Below are positions 20,859 through 32,235 of a stretch of DNA of 64,000 nt, one piece after another. The stretch is from Elgaria multicarinata webbii (taxonomy: Eukaryota > Chordata > Lepidosauria > Squamata > Anguidae): positions 118,866,740-118,930,739 of the forward strand of contig NC_086175.1 in the NCBI RefSeq assembly GCF_023053635.1, read 5' to 3'. The notes beneath the pieces are model-generated. The model was not told where the DNA came from, did not search any database, and saw only the letters and a program-made list of their open reading frames with translations. Positions within the stretch are counted from its first letter, which is position 1; the number at the start of each line of letters is the position of its first letter. The translations under genes were made by a program, and so were the position numbers.

Positions 20859-21223
20859 GTAAGTTTGCTTTCGCAATCCTTAATATCATCAGGTGTGGTA
20901 ATCCACCAACACCCACACACTGCGTGCAGTTCACAGAAGTGTGTACACAGTTGCCATCCTTGCCTCCCAGATATAGCAGCCCTAATCCTCTTGAGGGCTG
21001 TACGCGTGGGCTGTTCAGTGCAGCCTGCATACCACGGCCCTGAGGAAAATCGAGGCTGCTGTATCAACATATGGGAGGTGTGGATGGCCTTCCCGTTTGA
21101 AATTACTCCACATTTCACACTAAGCTAAGGGCCAGCATGGAATGGAGGATGGCAAAATTGCTTGTTCCCATGATGCCATGTGTGGATTCTTCCTGCGAAT
21201 GCAGGAATGGATGTTATTTTAAA

Positions 21224-21226
<3 letters not shown>

Positions 21227-21255
<29 letters not shown>
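21227..21255. repeat. (CA)n microsatellite
   Basis: A run of CA dinucleotides in PGR intron 7. A tRNA-SINE head (ctcatggctcagtggtagagc) follows at about 21328-21362. Confidence 0.9.
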
Positions 21256-21256
<1 letters not shown>

Positions 21257-21773
21257 GAATCAACCTCCATATTTAGGTGCTCCGCTGCTTTTCCATTATT
21301 TAAATGTATATCCTCAAAGGTTGAGGAAGGGCCTCATGGCTCAGTGGTAGAGCACATGCTTTGTTTCTTTGTTTATAAGTCTTAGGATAACAATGTGCTT
21401 TTCAAAATAACTTAACGTTTACTCCTTGCTAAGGAATCATTGCACCCACACTTTTGACGATAGATGAGCCTCATTCTCACGTAATCAAGAAGGCCTCGTA
21501 GCCACCATGCAACGCTTCTCCTTCGTTCCATCCCTCATTGCCTTGATAATACATGAAGCTCTGAATCACATGGGATCTGACCGAATGTGCCATGCCTTCC
21601 CATACTAGCTCCTTTGGCCAGATCGTGGATTGGGGAAGAGAAGGGGAAATAGTTCAGGAGTGCGAGGAAACACCACAGTGCACATAACTCAGTGTTTCAT
21701 AGCTACTGCCACAGGCAGCAGTCAGGAGCCAGGAACTGAGAGTCAGGACTGGAAGACAAACCAAAAACAAGGA

Positions 21774-21964
21774 GCGCCAGAGCTCACTTAGACCTTGTTG
21801 CGCAAGCTAGGCTCAGCTATATTCCTTCCTATCCAGAAAGATCCAGCGACCAGCCTGTGCGGGGAATGAGACAGGCTGGCCACTGGATCTTTCTGGATAG
21901 GAAAGAATATACCTGTCGCAGCTGAGCTTAGCTTGCGCAACAAGGTCTAAGTGAGCTCTGGCGC
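21774..21964. mobile_element. Near-perfect long palindrome (foldback MITE)
   Basis: The left arm begins GCGCCAGAGCTCACTTAGAC and the right arm ends GTCTAAGTGAGCTCTGGCGC. The arms are about 85-95 bp and pair almost completely (gttgcgcaagct/agcttgcgcaac; ctatccagaaagatcca/tggatctttctggatag). One difference is a 9-nt insertion in the right arm. The loop is only about 10 nt. It lies 250 bp before PGR exon 8. Confidence 0.85.
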
Positions 21965-22213
21965 CCCAGAAGAGAAAGCTGCCACCTGCAGTTCAGTAAT
22001 TAACCACATGGGGCACAATGACATGCTGTTCTGGTCACTTTATGGACAGGCTGCAGTCATGCCCTTGCACCACAGGGGGCAGTGCTCAGCAGTTCCTGGA
22101 ACGTACCAAGGCCATTTGTGGGTAGAGTAGGAACTTAGGGGCTCATCTGGTCTTGTGTGGTGTCTGTGTAATTTTTGGTCTTAAATTTGTTTGATTGATT
22201 GTTTTAAATACAG

Positions 22214-22369
22214 CTTGTGAAACAACTCCATCTATATTGTCTGAACACATTTCTCCAGTCCCGGACGCTGAGTGTTGAATTTCCGGAAATGATGTCAGAA
22301 GTGATCGCTGCACAACTACCCAAGATTCTGGCAGGAATGGTGAAACCTCTTCTCTTTCACAAAAAGTGA
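22214..22369 (+). CDS. PGR: Progesterone receptor, exon 8 (helices 11-12, AF-2, stop)
   Basis: Terminal coding exon after acceptor aaatacag|CTTGTG; 156 bp including TGA at 22367-22369. The translation is [20 protein letters not shown], then [20 protein letters not shown] and [11 protein letters not shown], ending with the same final residues as human PR. Residues equivalent to Cys891 (22238-22240) and Thr894 (22247-22249), which line the D-ring end of the pocket, are intact, as is the AF-2 glutamate Glu911 (22298-22300) that caps coactivator LxxLL helices. The five exons give 297 complete codons with no internal stop, so the 3' half of the gene looks functional. Confidence 0.97.
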   Translation, partial: LVKQLHLYCLNTFLQSRTLSVEFPEMMSEVIAAQLPKILAGMVKPLLFHKK

Positions 22370-23457
22370 AATGCGCCCTTCATTGCTTCCGCGTTTGTAG
22401 ACATGATACACACAACATGAGCATTTTCAAAAATTCTCGGGGATTTTGGGGGGATGGCGTGGGCTTTTGCAGTGCCAGGATCTTTACCATCTCCGTTCCA
22501 CTTCACCTACTTACCAGTTTGTGGGTTGGATCTAGACTTAGTCATACTTAGAGTAGACCCATTGAAATCAGTGGGACTTAAATTAATAATGAGTAGTCAT
22601 GCTAGGTCTGACAAGGAGTACAATCCTATACATGTCTACTCAATAGAAAATCACATTGAGTCTAATGGTGCTTACTTCCAGGAAAGTGGGTATATACGAT
22701 TGCAACCTAAGTGTGGATCCAATCCTATGGCTGCAAACCTTCAAATGCTGCGCAGTGTCCTTCATGTGGTGAACTTCTTGATTCCTTTACAACTCTCTTT
22801 TTTAAAAAAAGAAAAGAAAAAAGCATGACCAATATTTGTCATAAGAAATGTTTTATAATAGGCCTGATTGAATTTCTCCTGAGGAATACATTAGAGATCA
22901 GTTTTGTTTTTTAAGAACAGGAAGTAACTTTGTACATTTTTCCTTCATATTATTCATTTTTAAATTTCTGCAATGGAGTAAAGCTTTTAATACATTTGTG
23001 TGTGAGTGTGGGTGCGCACACACGTGCGTGTGTGGCTATATGTGTATATGTATATAAATATCAAAGGATATGGTGAAATTAAAATGCAAATTGTCTTCTA
23101 CACTCAGAACATGTTCCTTTTTTATTTTGAATTTGTCTCGTTGCAATACCATCTCAAAGTCTGGTGGAGGCTTTGCAGTGCCCTTGAGAAGACATTTTCA
23201 GATATAAGGATTAAAGAAAGTCTTGCTTCATTTGGTTTTATAATGTGGCCAGAATCAACAATGGCAGGAGGGAAAAAATCTGTTAAAGGGCCAGTTCTCT
23301 GAAGTAAGGCATATTGAATTTGATGGAGTGAGTTTTCAAGAACTGCTATGGTGTGGAAGCTAAAGATACTGAGCCATGAATCAGGAATTTTCCCACCACC
23401 ACTACTTTCAGATCTTGCCTCTACCAGGAACTTAGTAGGTGTCCATGTGCACAACAC
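22370..23457 (+). other. PGR: PGR 3' untranslated region (extent unresolved)
   Basis: Sequence after the PGR stop codon, presumably 3' UTR for at least some distance. I see no convincing AATAAA in the first kilobase; there is an ATTAAA near 23211, but nothing shows that it is used. A squamate MITE (about 22525-22720) interrupts the stretch. TG/CA-rich sequence lies at 22997-23055. Mammalian PGR 3' UTRs are many kilobases long, so the transcript may continue beyond this interval. Confidence 0.45.
22525..22720. repeat. Squamate MITE in the PGR 3' UTR/flank
   Basis: ttggatctagacttagtc, agtagacccattgaaatcag, caatcctatacatgtctact and atacgattgcaacctaag are the words of the MITE family also seen at 7335 and 17757; the element is imperfectly palindromic. 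Confidence 0.6.
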
Positions 23458-23785
23458 TGACCTTGGCACAATCACAGGGTTGATAATAAGCCATGGTGGC
23501 TTGTTAATCACCTGTCATGTGCCAGTCAGATTTATATAATTACACTCGCCAACGTGGCTTGTTGTGACATTTGAATCTGGTGTGGCTGGGTGGATGCGGT
23601 CGTTAACAAACCATCCAGTAACCCTAAAACAGGCCATAGATTCTGGGTGGTTTGTTAACCATTCAGGATTCGGACGTCACAACAAGCTGGTGCCAGTGAG
23701 AGTAATTACATAAATCCTGCCAGGATATGCAAGGTCGTTAACAAGCCACTGTGGCTTATTAACCGCTGTGTGATCATGCAAACCA
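23458..23785. mobile_element. Foldback MITE
   Basis: The left arm (ataataagccatggtggctt, gttaatcac, ataattacactcgccaac, ggcttgttgtgac) answers the right arm (gtcacaacaagc, agagtaattacataa, cgttaacaagccactgtggc, ttattaacc) in inverted order. About 330 bp, non-coding. Confidence 0.7.
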
Positions 23786-23828
23786 GCTCACTCCTGCTCC
23801 ATCTGCAATATGGCCAATAATACTGAGG

Positions 23829-24395
23829 CTGTTGCTAGACCTATCTGGTGATCCGTGTGGGAGGAGGGGTGAGCCTGGGCTACAAGTACTGCAGGCCGTT
23901 GCCCCAGTCTACACGTCAGACGCGATGGGCCACAGGAAAGACCTGTCGCGTCCGCCATTTTTTTATCTTAAAGGGCTGGGTGCGCAGGAGCGCACCAGCG
24001 ACAAAGGGAAGTGTTTTTTGTTTTATTTTTTAAAAAAGAGTTCCCCGCTCCCCTGCCCCTAATTTCCCCACCCTGGCCGCAATTCCCCCCCTCGATCTCT
24101 GAATTCCCCCTGCAATCTCTGCTTCCCCCGCGATCTCTGATTTCCCCCCCTGCGATCTCCCCACGCCCAATCTCTCCCCCTGCCCCAATGGACCCAGCGC
24201 TCCTGTGGAGTGCTGCACACCGTCTGCCGCTTTCCTCGGCTACTCACGAGACTGTGGTGCCAGTTTCCCCGGGCCAAGGGAGGGTTGACCCCTGTCTGAG
24301 CCCAGGATCCCCTGTGCGTCATCTGGATGCACAGGGGCGAGCCTGGGGCTCGCACCGGGCTAAACCCTGGTCTAGCAACGGCCTGACATACCTTA
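23829..24395. mobile_element. hAT-like nonautonomous element, relative of 12783-13261
   Basis: Ends aggctgttgctagaccta and ggtctagcaacggcctg are inverted. The right half (ccaagggagggttgacccct, ggatcccctgtgcgtcatct, ggatgcacaggggcgagcc) matches the intron 4 element. The interior holds a short tandem (cgatctctgaattcccccc-like units) at 24085-24190. Confidence 0.7.
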
Positions 24396-24464
24396 GAGAT
24401 TTGTTTGTTGTAAGGCTCACAACTAGACAATGCATGTAAAGCATTTTGAACACTTGAGAACACT

Positions 24465-24959
24465 TGTCAGGGTGTTTTCCCTGGACCCCCTGAGCGACTC
24501 CTTAAGCATCCTTGCCTCCATAAGAGTCCCACCTTCCTTCTTTTTACCTTCCCCTTCCCAGTAATGTGGGGGTTTAGGCTGTTGACGTGAGGTTAGTGAC
24601 ACTCCAGAAGTTTGTAGCTTAACGCATCAGATTACTAGTGAATTAAAACAACCAAATTACAATAAAGGTATTTAGTCCATAGAATTGAGTGATACAAAAG
24701 GGATTAAAAGAAAATAAAAGTCGCAAAACACAAGTTCTTTTACCCTAAGCAGCATATAGACTTTTCAAGCTGCTTCTTTCTGCTCCTTCCTCTTGCTCTC
24801 ATCCTTTCCTGACACTTTTCTGGCTCTGCCTCTCTGGGTGGCGCTCTCCTTTTATCCCCTCTTCCCCCTAAAACTAAAAGTACCATTTCAAACCTGAAGA
24901 AATGAAACTTAAGGGAATGAATCTTAACCAGAGAAATGAAACTACTTCTCTCAGCGACA
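24465..24959 (-). mobile_element. Probable solitary fossil LTR
   Basis: On the minus strand a 495-bp stretch runs from TGTCGCTGAG to CCCTGACA, i.e. TG...CA ends with a short TGTC/GACA inverted repeat. A purine run (gggaggggg) lies just before its start, as a polypurine tract does before a 3' LTR. A TATA-like gggataaaagg is inside. No internal region was recognised on either side, so it is taken as an old remnant. The superfamily is not determined. Confidence 0.4.
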
Positions 24960-25529
24960 CCCCCTCCCAAGAGAAAAACTCCAGGCCTTAAGCCTGACTT
25001 TATTACCGTGCCGCTGTAGGCCTCAAACCTTTTCGCTATAGAAATGTTCAGCCGTAAGTAAGCATGCTTAGAATTGCAGCTTTTCTTCAAATTCCACTTT
25101 ATGATTCAGTTATAATGTGTGAAAAGTGGCTTTTCTTCCATTGAGCACGGTGGTCCAGCAATGGGGTGGTGTAACCTCCTCCCTGCCTCCTCCCTGACAC
25201 CACCTAGAGCCAAAAAGCTGTAATGGAAGATGATTCAGGCCTCTCATGGGAAAACTAAGTATAACAGCAAACATCTGGAGTATACACTTGGACACTTACC
25301 TACTACTCTGTCATCAGGTTGCTTCATATTTATTAAGTTCTCACATTTTGACATTTGCCCGGAATTCCTCTTACTTTTTTTTACTTTGTATTACAAGTTT
25401 ATCATGTCTTTCCTCATGTTGATATATATGTTGTTCCCCTTGTTTTTATCCCCATCATCTGGGACTTTCTAAATGCAAAGTATGTGGCCTACCAGTGAGC
25501 TATGGCTCCTCCCTTTCCCAATTCAATTA

Positions 25530-25855
25530 TTGTATTACTTATTTTTAAATCTTATATTCTGCCTTATTTCCATAAAAACCAAATTTCAAAGCAGATAACA
25601 AGTAAAAGGGGGGCTCAATGACACACACACCCCAGCTACAATATTAACACAATAAACCCTTTCTGGGAACAGTGGAGAAAACTAGGATAGCATTAAACAA
25701 AACTAAGAGAGCATTCAGCCAAGAGCCGTTTTGCATAGTCATGATTTTCCCAGCCATCTGAAGGTATAGAGTGTCAGGGCCTCCCAAAATTCATTTCGTA
25801 GGATATTTCACAAGGTGGGGTGCCACTACAGAAAAAAAAACTCTGCTCCTAAAGC
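25530..25855 (-). repeat. L2-clade LINE 3' end
   Basis: The reverse complement shows the usual squamate L2 3' layout: a variable ORF end (...gtggcaccccaccttgtgaa; gagagcattcagccaagag inverse) and a 3' UTR ending in aaatacag-type A/T sequence near 25540. Diverged. Confidence 0.5.
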
Positions 25856-25859
25856 ACGA

Positions 25860-26110
25860 GTCCTTAACCTCTTTGGGTCAGCGGGCAAACTTGGAATTTT
25901 GAGATTTTTGTGGCCACTCACAAAATGGATGCCATGGGAGTGGGGTTGTCCATTTGTAAAATGACTGCCAAGGTGGTCATGGCCACCCACAAAACGCCCA
26001 TTTCCCAGAAGGCAGCTGGTAAGATTAAGTACAAGGTAGAGATGAGCTCCAAAACAACACCAAATAAAGATAGCACTGCGGGACAGCATTTCACTTTGCA
26101 CCACGCTGGT
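25860..26110. repeat. Unclassified dispersed repeat
   Basis: Opening gtccttaacctctttgggtc and a series of related words (cactcacaaaatggatgcca; catttgtaaaatgactgcca; cacccacaaaacgcc) suggest a non-coding DNA-type repeat. A similar opening (catccccaaacttttggggc) occurs at 59158. Confidence 0.4.
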
Positions 26111-26324
26111 CTCCCAATTAAAGAAACAGGAGGGTCATGCAGCCTGGCACGTGCAAGTGAGGTGTCCATGGGTCCAGTCCTAGGAGCTACCACTGTGCTT
26201 TGCAGAGGTCAAGGGATCTGGAGTAATGCCTCAGATGTTGATAGGAGCATGCACAGAGACAGGAATTACGGGTGTGAATGCATCATGCAAAAGCATCTCC
26301 TACATTAGAATGGCTCTGTCTATA

Positions 26325-26425
26325 ATTTGAATGTTTTTAATTTTTGTGAACCGCCCAGAGAGCTCCAGCTATTGGGCGGTATAGAAATGTAATAAATAAA
26401 TAAATAAATAAATAAATAAGTAAAT
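26325..26425 (+). repeat. L2-type 3' tail
   Basis: ttttgtgaaccgcccagaga, gctccagctattgggcggta and an AAATA repeat. The same tail is at 5060, 12241, 30826 (inverse), 38196 (inverse) and 61334 (inverse). Confidence 0.85.
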
Positions 26426-26610
26426 CTATATTCCGTCGGGTTTATATCCAACCTTTTCTATTCAAGGAGTTCAGGGTAACCTACATGGTTTCCTCACAAC
26501 AACTCTGCGAGGTAGGCAATGCTTATAAATTGTGATTGGCCCAAGGAGGGATTTATGCTTGAACTGGAATTTGACTCAAATCTCTGTTGTTCCACTCCAG
26601 CATTACCCAA
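26426..26610 (-). repeat. Sauria-type SINE remnant
   Basis: The plus strand has cctcacaacaactctgcgag and gtaggcaatgc, the inverse of the conserved central domain of Sauria SINEs, flanked by diverged head and tail. Confidence 0.55.
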
Positions 26611-28718
26611 GACACCAAGCAGCCTCCCAATACTGCAAGCCAGGAGCGGAGGCTGGGGGTTGCTTTTATTATTAAGTGGAGCTCTTCCCCTTGGCAAGTG
26701 ACTGGTTTCTCATTCCTCTGGCTGAGAGGAGGCTCTTGATACTGACCCAATTGCCACAGCCTTCCCAGCTCTGCATAGCTCAGAAATGTGTGGAACTCCT
26801 GCCAGGCGGTTTAGATTGATTGGCCTTTTGCTGCTTTGTGTCAGGATGACCTAGTATTAAGCACAGGGATTGTTTTTACACTTAATTCTTCCCTTTCCCC
26901 CCACCCACACCTTTTTGAAGAGTGGAGGGCAAGGGGGGAGAAACATTATTTTGCGGTTATTAAACGCAAACTTGTTTGCCTGTAGCCCTTTTTCAGATGT
27001 AGTTTTTTTCCCCCTGCGCCTCGGGTGCTCTGAAACAAGTAGAATTTGGATCCATAGTATGGATTGTTAAAAGGAAATGCGGGAAACAGAAAATGCACCT
27101 TTAAAATTCTGCAAACTCATTTTACACTTGTGCCTGTCAAAGGAGCTTGAGTTGCACACCGAGATCAATCTTCTGTATTTGCAAAAGAAATATATGCAGC
27201 TGCCTTTTACTGGAGTGAGATCTTTGGTTTGCCCAACTCAGTAGAGCCTGCTACAGGGATAGGATTGCATGGAGTCATAATTGTTATAATTGCCCACCAC
27301 TACCCCTTCCACCTTTCTTTGGCGGGTTGACTGCCAAAGAATGACTTTTGCAACTGTTGTTTTTGTTACATTCTTTGAAATGTATTTAATGCTACAGGGA
27401 TAGGCAACTGAGTAACCTCCACATTTTTTGACTATGATGTAGTGCAAAACATCTGGAAGGCACCAGGTTGTCTACCCCTAGTCTACTGGGCCTGGCAGTG
27501 GTTTTCCAAGCTCTTCAATGGAGGACTTTCCTAGTTCTGCTGAATGAAGTAGTTCACCTTAGGTGTTGTTAATCACACTTTGAACTTCTGGTGGTAAGAA
27601 GCAGCAGATCAAGAACATGGTCTAGCACTCTTCTAGCTATGGGACTTCCAAGTGGGACCAACGAACATTGGATGTAAGGTATGTTCTGAGGTTTCATTGA
27701 CCCTGTCAATTATATTACCAGCCTTTCTTGCATTTAGTACCTACAGTATTCTCCCTGAAGCCAATATTGGGTAACAAGAATTAAATTTACACAGTACTAT
27801 TGGATTTTAGGTCTTTTTAAGTCAAGATGATATTTTGCTGAAGTCACCAAATTTTGATCACTTTCTTGAAGCACAGCCTAGGCCTCATTGTGGGCTATAT
27901 AATTGCTGTGGGCAATGACAACTTTATCCTAACACCTTCATGTCTCAAGGCACGTTGGATGGTCTCCAATATGAAACCAGCATAGTCCAGTTGGAGCACA
28001 CACTAACCACGGTTCTTGCACACCATCAGAATCTATGGCATTGGGCAAATGCCACAAGCAACCCATGAAATGGCACTTCACATACTGGTGTAATTCTACT
28101 ACATTGGGAATAACCGCCATTGCCAGAATTAGTTTACATGTCAATGGAAGAGGAAGGCACCAGAGCCTAGGTCATGCTCCTCCAGCAGATAGCCTTCAGG
28201 GAACAACAATCCTTATGGAAATATAGAAGAGCTCCTATTGGATGTCAGTATCATCAAACAATGCAAGTATGGAGGAGAGCCTGCATTATGATGATTGGGG
28301 CATCGGGAGAGTGAGATGATCCCAGACCTGTCCCTCTAGCCCAATCAAAATGTATACAGATATATGAATGTGTTGGGGGTAAAGGGAGGCTGATAAGCAG
28401 TTACTTTACAACTGTTCATAGCACTGTGTTCTCATTACTTGCATGATGCCTAAGTTTGCAAAGTAATGTAAGGGGTGGGGGAGAATAGGCCCCTGCTCCA
28501 ATGAACATACAATCTAATTTTCAACAAGGAGGTGCAACAGTGGGAGAGGAGGTCAAATAGGCAAGAGTAAGAGAAGACCATACATAATACAGGTGCTTAT
28601 TTTTTAAGCTTTGTTGATAATGGCCTTTGTCACAGTGTGAAGTTGTTAGTCCTCATGACACCCCACCAGACCTGTACATCACTCAGATGTTTGTTTGCTA
28701 TTTCTGGTTAAGAAACGC
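26611..28718. other. Intergenic sequence without recognised genes
   Basis: Mostly single-copy-looking DNA between PGR and ARHGAP42. No exon-like segment, RNA gene or strong repeat was identified. Short open frames have no recognisable domain. Confidence 0.45.
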
Positions 28719-28733
28719 ACACACACATGCATG

Positions 28734-28762
<29 letters not shown>
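28719..28762. repeat. (CA)n microsatellite
   Basis: An almost pure CA repeat with a few TG-type interruptions at its left end. Confidence 0.9.
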
Positions 28763-28764
<2 letters not shown>

Positions 28765-29429
28765 TTGAATCATTTTGTAATGACAAAAGAAAATGAATTG
28801 ACGTTTGCAGTGGGAAAAGCTGAGATGCTAACTGAGTTAAAGATTTTGAGCCAACTGATGTGAAACCACTGTTTCATCAAGGTGTAATAATCCACAGAGC
28901 TAAAACCTTTGAATTACGTGGATGACTGTCAGTCAATTTGCTAAGAAGAAGCTAATTCAGTTATCTCTATAAGGTCTTGTACACTTTTTGATTTGATTTT
29001 GTAGGTGAGTTGATTTAAATAAAAAAAATCCAATTGCTTCCTGGCACCAGCAGGACAGCAAAGAAAAATAGAACAGACATGCTTAAAGTAAAAGTGGTGT
29101 GGATGAGACAATTCTTTCTGTCTGCACTATTTAAACTTTTAACTTAGCTAATTCACTGTGAATTTTTAAACTTCGCCCCGGATAGATGGTAATAAGATTG
29201 CAGAGCAGTTCAAATGTTTCTGCCATACAAGCGAGGGCCCATAAGAAATCAGGGATTAGGGAGGGAAAACACTTTTTTTCCTGCCCAGTCCTGTTGCATG
29301 TGTGCTTTTAATTGTCATTATATACTTTACAGTTTGCGTTTTTACATGCTGTGAGCCATTTTGCAAGGAATAACTCTGAAGAGTGGCCATTAAATAAAAT
29401 AAAAGAGCTCAAGATGATATTCATGGTTC
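28763..29429. other. Intergenic stretch, no feature recognised
   Basis: AT-rich, single-copy-looking sequence. Confidence 0.4.
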
Positions 29430-29550
29430 CTCCTTCCCTCTTAATCCTCACAACAACTCTGTGAGGGATGTTAGGCTGAGAAATGGAACATCTTCCATTA
29501 AACCTCATGGCTAAGCAGGTGATTGAACTCTAACCATTTCACCACTCTTC
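29430..29550 (-). repeat. Sauria-type SINE remnant
   Basis: aatcctcacaacaactctgt, gttaggctgagaaatgg and the tRNA-like end aagcaggtgattgaactcta on the plus strand are the inverse of a Sauria SINE. Both ends are eroded. Confidence 0.6.
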
Positions 29551-29639
29551 TGTAGGAACATAGGAAGTTGCCTTAAATGACTATTCTTCATACATCATAA
29601 AATACCTTGATGCAATATGAAGGGTGACCACAGTTTTCA

Positions 29640-29760
29640 GCATTTTGATTTTATAAGATTGCCCCTGATGAAGGAGTTTTTGTCTCTGAAATGTGTTGGG
29701 TTCCAATCTGTCTATAGAGATTGTGATAGACCTGCACTATTTATTGTTTTTTTAAACAGT
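29640..29760 (+). repeat. Penelope-like element 3' remnant (tentative)
   Basis: cccctgatgaaggagttttt, gtctctgaaatgtgttggg and a trailing gacctgcactatttattg resemble the conserved motif near the ends of vertebrate Penelope-like elements. Only this short piece is recognisable. Confidence 0.4.
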
Positions 29761-30825
29761 AGCCCCACCAAACGCACAAACACAACCTGAAATCATATAC
29801 TAAGCAAATAAATAACAGATAGGAAACACAGCACTGCTACCCACCCTAACCTTGGTGAACAACTGAATAGGTGTGGTGCAAGGGGATGAAGTCCCCTAGG
29901 GCATGCAGACGTGCTCAGTGCACACTTCTGCCCTTGGAGGGTCATCAGAACCCTCCAAAGGGTAACCAGTGGAGAAGCTATGCCTGTCATGAGTTGAAGT
30001 GTCAGGTAGCTTCTTAAAGACTGGTACTCACTTAAGGCCAGTCAAATTGGCATAGTTCCCCCTCCCCCTGAGCACGTCCACTTTCCTCTTACTGGTAAAA
30101 GGCAGACATAGCCTTTTTTAAAAAAATCTTCTTGTTGTTTATTCAGCAACACTGCTGCTTTTAATTCCACCCCTCCTTTGTTTATTTATTTATTACATTT
30201 TATACACCCCCATAGCCCAAGCACTCTTGGCTTTTCCTCTTCAGTGAAGTCAGGCAGGCTTTCATTGTGGTTCAACTCCTTGTTGTTGTTGTTGTTGTTA
30301 ACAGTAATTAGTACTGCTATTATTAACGTTATTATTTTGTTGTTTAATAACGGCTGTGATCACAATGCAGTCAATCAACACTGAAGCAAGGATCACAAAG
30401 CTTTACTCTTATCCTCCTAGCCTCCTAGTTATGGGATGCAAAAGAAAAGGCATCTCTCTGTGCTGCTCCCGCCTCACAGAGATGGTTTGCATTACTGGCT
30501 TTGAAACAATCCTTGGCTCACTTCGTTGTGCCCCCAAAATGTCTGCTCCATGCCTGCCTTCCTGCCTCCACCTGGGTGCTGTTGTTTAGGGGTATCTGCT
30601 GGGACTGACTTCCTCATAGATCTATGGCATATCTCTGCCTGCCTCTCTGCCCGCCTGGTGCCTGGGGGCTGTACTACATGATGGGCTTTGTGGTTCAACC
30701 CCACAAGCCTCTGGCATGCTTCCTCCCAGTGCTGCCTGTCCTCCTCTGTGCCTGCCTTGCAGGGATGGTTTGTGTCTGTCTTGCTTTGACCCAGAAGATG
30801 AGTCCTTCCTGCGCTCACTTAGACT

Positions 30826-30827
30826 AT

Positions 30828-30858
<31 letters not shown>

Positions 30859-30905
30859 TTACATTTTTATACTGCCCAATAGCCGGAGCTCTTTGGGTGG
30901 TTCAA
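30826..30905 (-). repeat. L2-type 3' tail, minus strand
   Basis: A TTTA run followed by actgcccaatagccggagct and ctttgggtggttca, the inverse of the common L2 tail. Confidence 0.85.
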
Positions 30906-31045
30906 ATAAATTTTTCAAGTGTGGAAGAAGATTCATATTTAGGTTTATCTACTCCCCCATTCATGGTATGTTGGGATTTCCTTTGAAAAGGCCATAAATA
31001 AAGAAAGCCCATTGAGCTGTCTGCAGCTTTAAAAATCCCTGAGAT

Positions 31046-31669
31046 ACTGGGGTGTCAGATTTTCAAAAATCCCCCCAAAATCAGGGGATGCTTGGATTTG
31101 CTTGTGGCTTGGCATGTGTGTGTATACATGGATCAGCTGTCATGGTGCCTAATTTGAGGTTTCTAACGTGAAAATTGATGGAGTTCTAGCATGGGACTTG
31201 AATTGGGGTGAGTTAAAAGGGGGGGAAATGCCAAAAATCAGGGGATTATGGGATTTGCTTGAAACTTGTCATAAATGTGGATCTAGTGGCATCTGTGAGG
31301 GTGCCTGCTTCAAAGTTTTTATCTGTAAAAATGTCGGAGTAAATCCCATTTCTGAAAATGGGGTGTCAGGTTTTCAAAAATCCCCCCAAAATCAGGGAAT
31401 GCTTGGATTTGCTTGAGGCTTGGCATGCATGTGTATACATGGGTAAGCTATCATGGTGCCGAGTTTGAGGTTTCTAACGTTAACAGAAAAAAAGTTGTAG
31501 GCATTTTTGGATTTCAATGCAAGTCTATGGGGGGGAAAGTGGAGCTCTGATCCGGATCCGGAGCTCCACAGCGAAGCGGAGCAGACCATAGGCGGAGTGG
31601 AGCGGACCCGATCCGGAAGTTGCGAATTTGGAAGAGAAGTGGATCGGAGGGGGTCTGTGCACAGCCCTA
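31046..31669 (-). mobile_element. Second, partial copy of the hAT-like element of intron 5
   Basis: The right end reads gtgcacagcccta, the inverse of a TAGGG(G/C)TGT terminus, preceded by the GC-rich subterminal zone (ggatccggagctccacagcg; ggcggagtggagcggac). Inside are two copies of the unit gtgtcaggttttcaaaaatc, cccccaaaatcaggg about 310 bp apart, matching the tandem repeat at 14930-16080 in inverse orientation. The left terminus is not found. Confidence 0.75.
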
Positions 31670-31671
31670 CT

Positions 31672-31895
31672 ATCAATGGTGCTAGCCCTGATAGTTGTGT
31701 GCTATCTCCAGTATTCAAGGCAATAAGACTGTGTGCACCAGTTGCTGGGGAACATGGGCAGGAGGGTGCTGTTGCACCATGTCCTGCTTGTTCATCCCTG
31801 GCCGATGGCTGGTTGGCCACTGTGTGAACAGAGTGCTGGACTAGATGGACCCTTGGGCTGATCCAGCATGGCATTTCTTATGTTCTTATGTCTTA
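31672..31895 (+). repeat. CR1 LINE 3' end
   Basis: gctatctccagtattcaagg, caccagttgctggggaacat, ggctggttggccactgtgtg, gctggactagatggaccctt, gatccagcatggcatttctt and a tcttatg tail. The hAT-like copy ends against it, so that element probably landed in this CR1. Confidence 0.85.
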
Positions 31896-32235
31896 CAACT
31901 GTTGGTTTAATTACTTTATTTTGAAGTGTTGATTTAAGAAAATGAAGGAATTGGTACTTAGGCAATCTTGAAGACCTCCTAGTGGAAAGATGGGGTGTAA
32001 GTATTTTATATTAAAAACATCATCATCAACAACAAACAAACAACACTGGAAGTTGAGCATAGAGGAAGAAGACCTCTAACGTCGTCCCAAGCAAGGATTA
32101 TGATCTGCTTTTTATTTTAGAATGGAAGGGCAGTATATACAGTTTATATATCTATATATTTTACTCTAGCTGGAAAACATTATATTTCTGTATCTTGGAT
32201 GAGCAGCTGATGGCTCTTCAGATGTATCAGCATAC

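Noticed and set aside
25910-26308. Plus-strand open frame of 132 codons
   Set aside because: No recognisable domain; low-complexity word repetition within a dispersed repeat explains it.
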